Below, one piece after another: positions 6,434-6,823 of a stretch of 6,823 bases of DNA. Numbering within the stretch: the first letter of the stretch is position 1; each line of letters begins with the position of its first letter. The translations under genes were made by a program, and so were the position numbers. The stretch comes from CADEEN01 sp031379365 (lineage in GTDB: Bacteria > Pseudomonadota > Gammaproteobacteria > Burkholderiales > Burkholderiaceae_C): NCBI GenBank assembly GCA_031379365.1, contig JANNFB010000054.1, positions 1-6,823 on the forward strand, in the 5' to 3' direction. The notes beneath the pieces are model-generated. The model was not told the DNA's origin. It ran no database searches and saw nothing but the letters and a program-made list of their open reading frames with translations.

Positions 6434-6823
6434 CTAAAGAACCTTCAGCGACAGCATCCATTCGTTACGGGCCGGGCGCGAGCGCTCGAAGCCGCGCGCG
6501 TAGCCGACCGACAACATCATCTCGTACCAGTGCAGGGTCGAGAAACGGAAGTCGACCTGACCTCCCGCGTTGGCCACTTTGCGCGGTGCGGCGCTGCCGC
6601 CGGCGTCGGCCCACAGGGCGCTGGCGAACAGCGCCGACCGTGCCCAGGTGAGGTGGAAGCCTGGTGTGCCGATCGACTCGAAGATCACGGGCGGCAAGGT
6701 CCACTCGAGCGTCTGCTTGGCGAACTTGCGGCCGGCGACGTCGTCCAGCTCGAAGCCGGGCATGGCGCCGAACTCGCGGTAGCGCTTGACGCTGCCGTTG
6801 TCCACGTAGTTGTTGCCGAAGCC
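6434..6823 (-). CDS. Outer-membrane beta-barrel protein, C-terminal part (5'-partial)
   Basis: The last 129 residues of a protein whose start is beyond the right edge; the frame is open to base 6823 (G-F-G-N-N-Y at the edge), so the internal GTG at 6805 is not a start. The visible part has alternating polar/hydrophobic strands with many aromatic residues and Gly turns: TLEWTLPP, FHLTWARSALFASALWAD, VDFRFSTLHWYEMMLSVGYARGF and a final WMLSLKVL. This pattern fits the closing strands of an outer-membrane barrel, and the text resembles the C-terminal barrel part of large surface-antigen/Omp85-like proteins, although I cannot assign the family firmly. The last residue is Leu rather than the usual Phe or Trp of the barrel-insertion signal. 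Its stop (TAG, 6434-6436) lies 13 bp before prsW, so the two probably form one transcript. Confidence 0.65.
   Translation of the reverse strand, partial: GFGNNYVDNGSVKRYREFGAMPGFELDDVAGRKFAKQTLEWTLPPVIFESIGTPGFHLTWARSALFASALWADAGGSAAPRKVANAGGQVDFRFSTLHWYEMMLSVGYARGFERSRPARNEWMLSLKVL

Overview
The window is GC-rich (by eye about two thirds G+C), densely coding and uses G/C in most third codon positions. The protein families present (a very large multi-GAF hybrid histidine kinase, a MntA/HepT pair, and an outer-membrane protein next to a PrsW-type protease) point to a Gram-negative proteobacterium. A Burkholderiales-like betaproteobacterium is my best guess, but that is inference and no marker gene is present to settle it.

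Layout: (1) Bases 1-4693, plus strand: most of a giant sensor kinase whose N-terminus lies before the window. It has at least six tandem GAF units joined by near-identical coiled-coil linkers, then a HisKA/HATPase_c core and two receiver domains. (2) Bases 4734-5371, plus strand: a two-gene minimal nucleotidyltransferase/HEPN toxin-antitoxin cassette (mntA-hepT), overlapping by ATGA and starting 40 bp after the kinase stop. A perfect 9-bp inverted repeat covers the mntA start codon. (3) Bases 5372-5403: a 32-bp convergent junction with no convincing terminator. (4) Bases 5404-6420, minus strand: a PrsW-family intramembrane protease with a long soluble C-terminal tail. (5) Bases 6434-6823, minus strand: the C-terminal end of an outer-membrane beta-barrel protein, 13 bp upstream of prsW and probably co-transcribed with it.

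How the genes may work together: the kinase would integrate several cytosolic signals through serial GAF domains and pass phosphate through two receivers to a separate HPt/regulator that is not seen here. The mntA-hepT pair is a self-contained module in which MntA AMPylates and silences the HepT RNase. The minus-strand pair is an envelope module of barrel protein and membrane protease. I see no sequence link between the three modules apart from proximity. No gap over 300 bases lacks a gene. There are no tRNA, rRNA, CRISPR or insertion-sequence signals. I do not see strong evidence of an undescribed system; the most unusual points are the GAF/linker array with a 63-bp exact DNA repeat and the inverted repeat at the mntA start.
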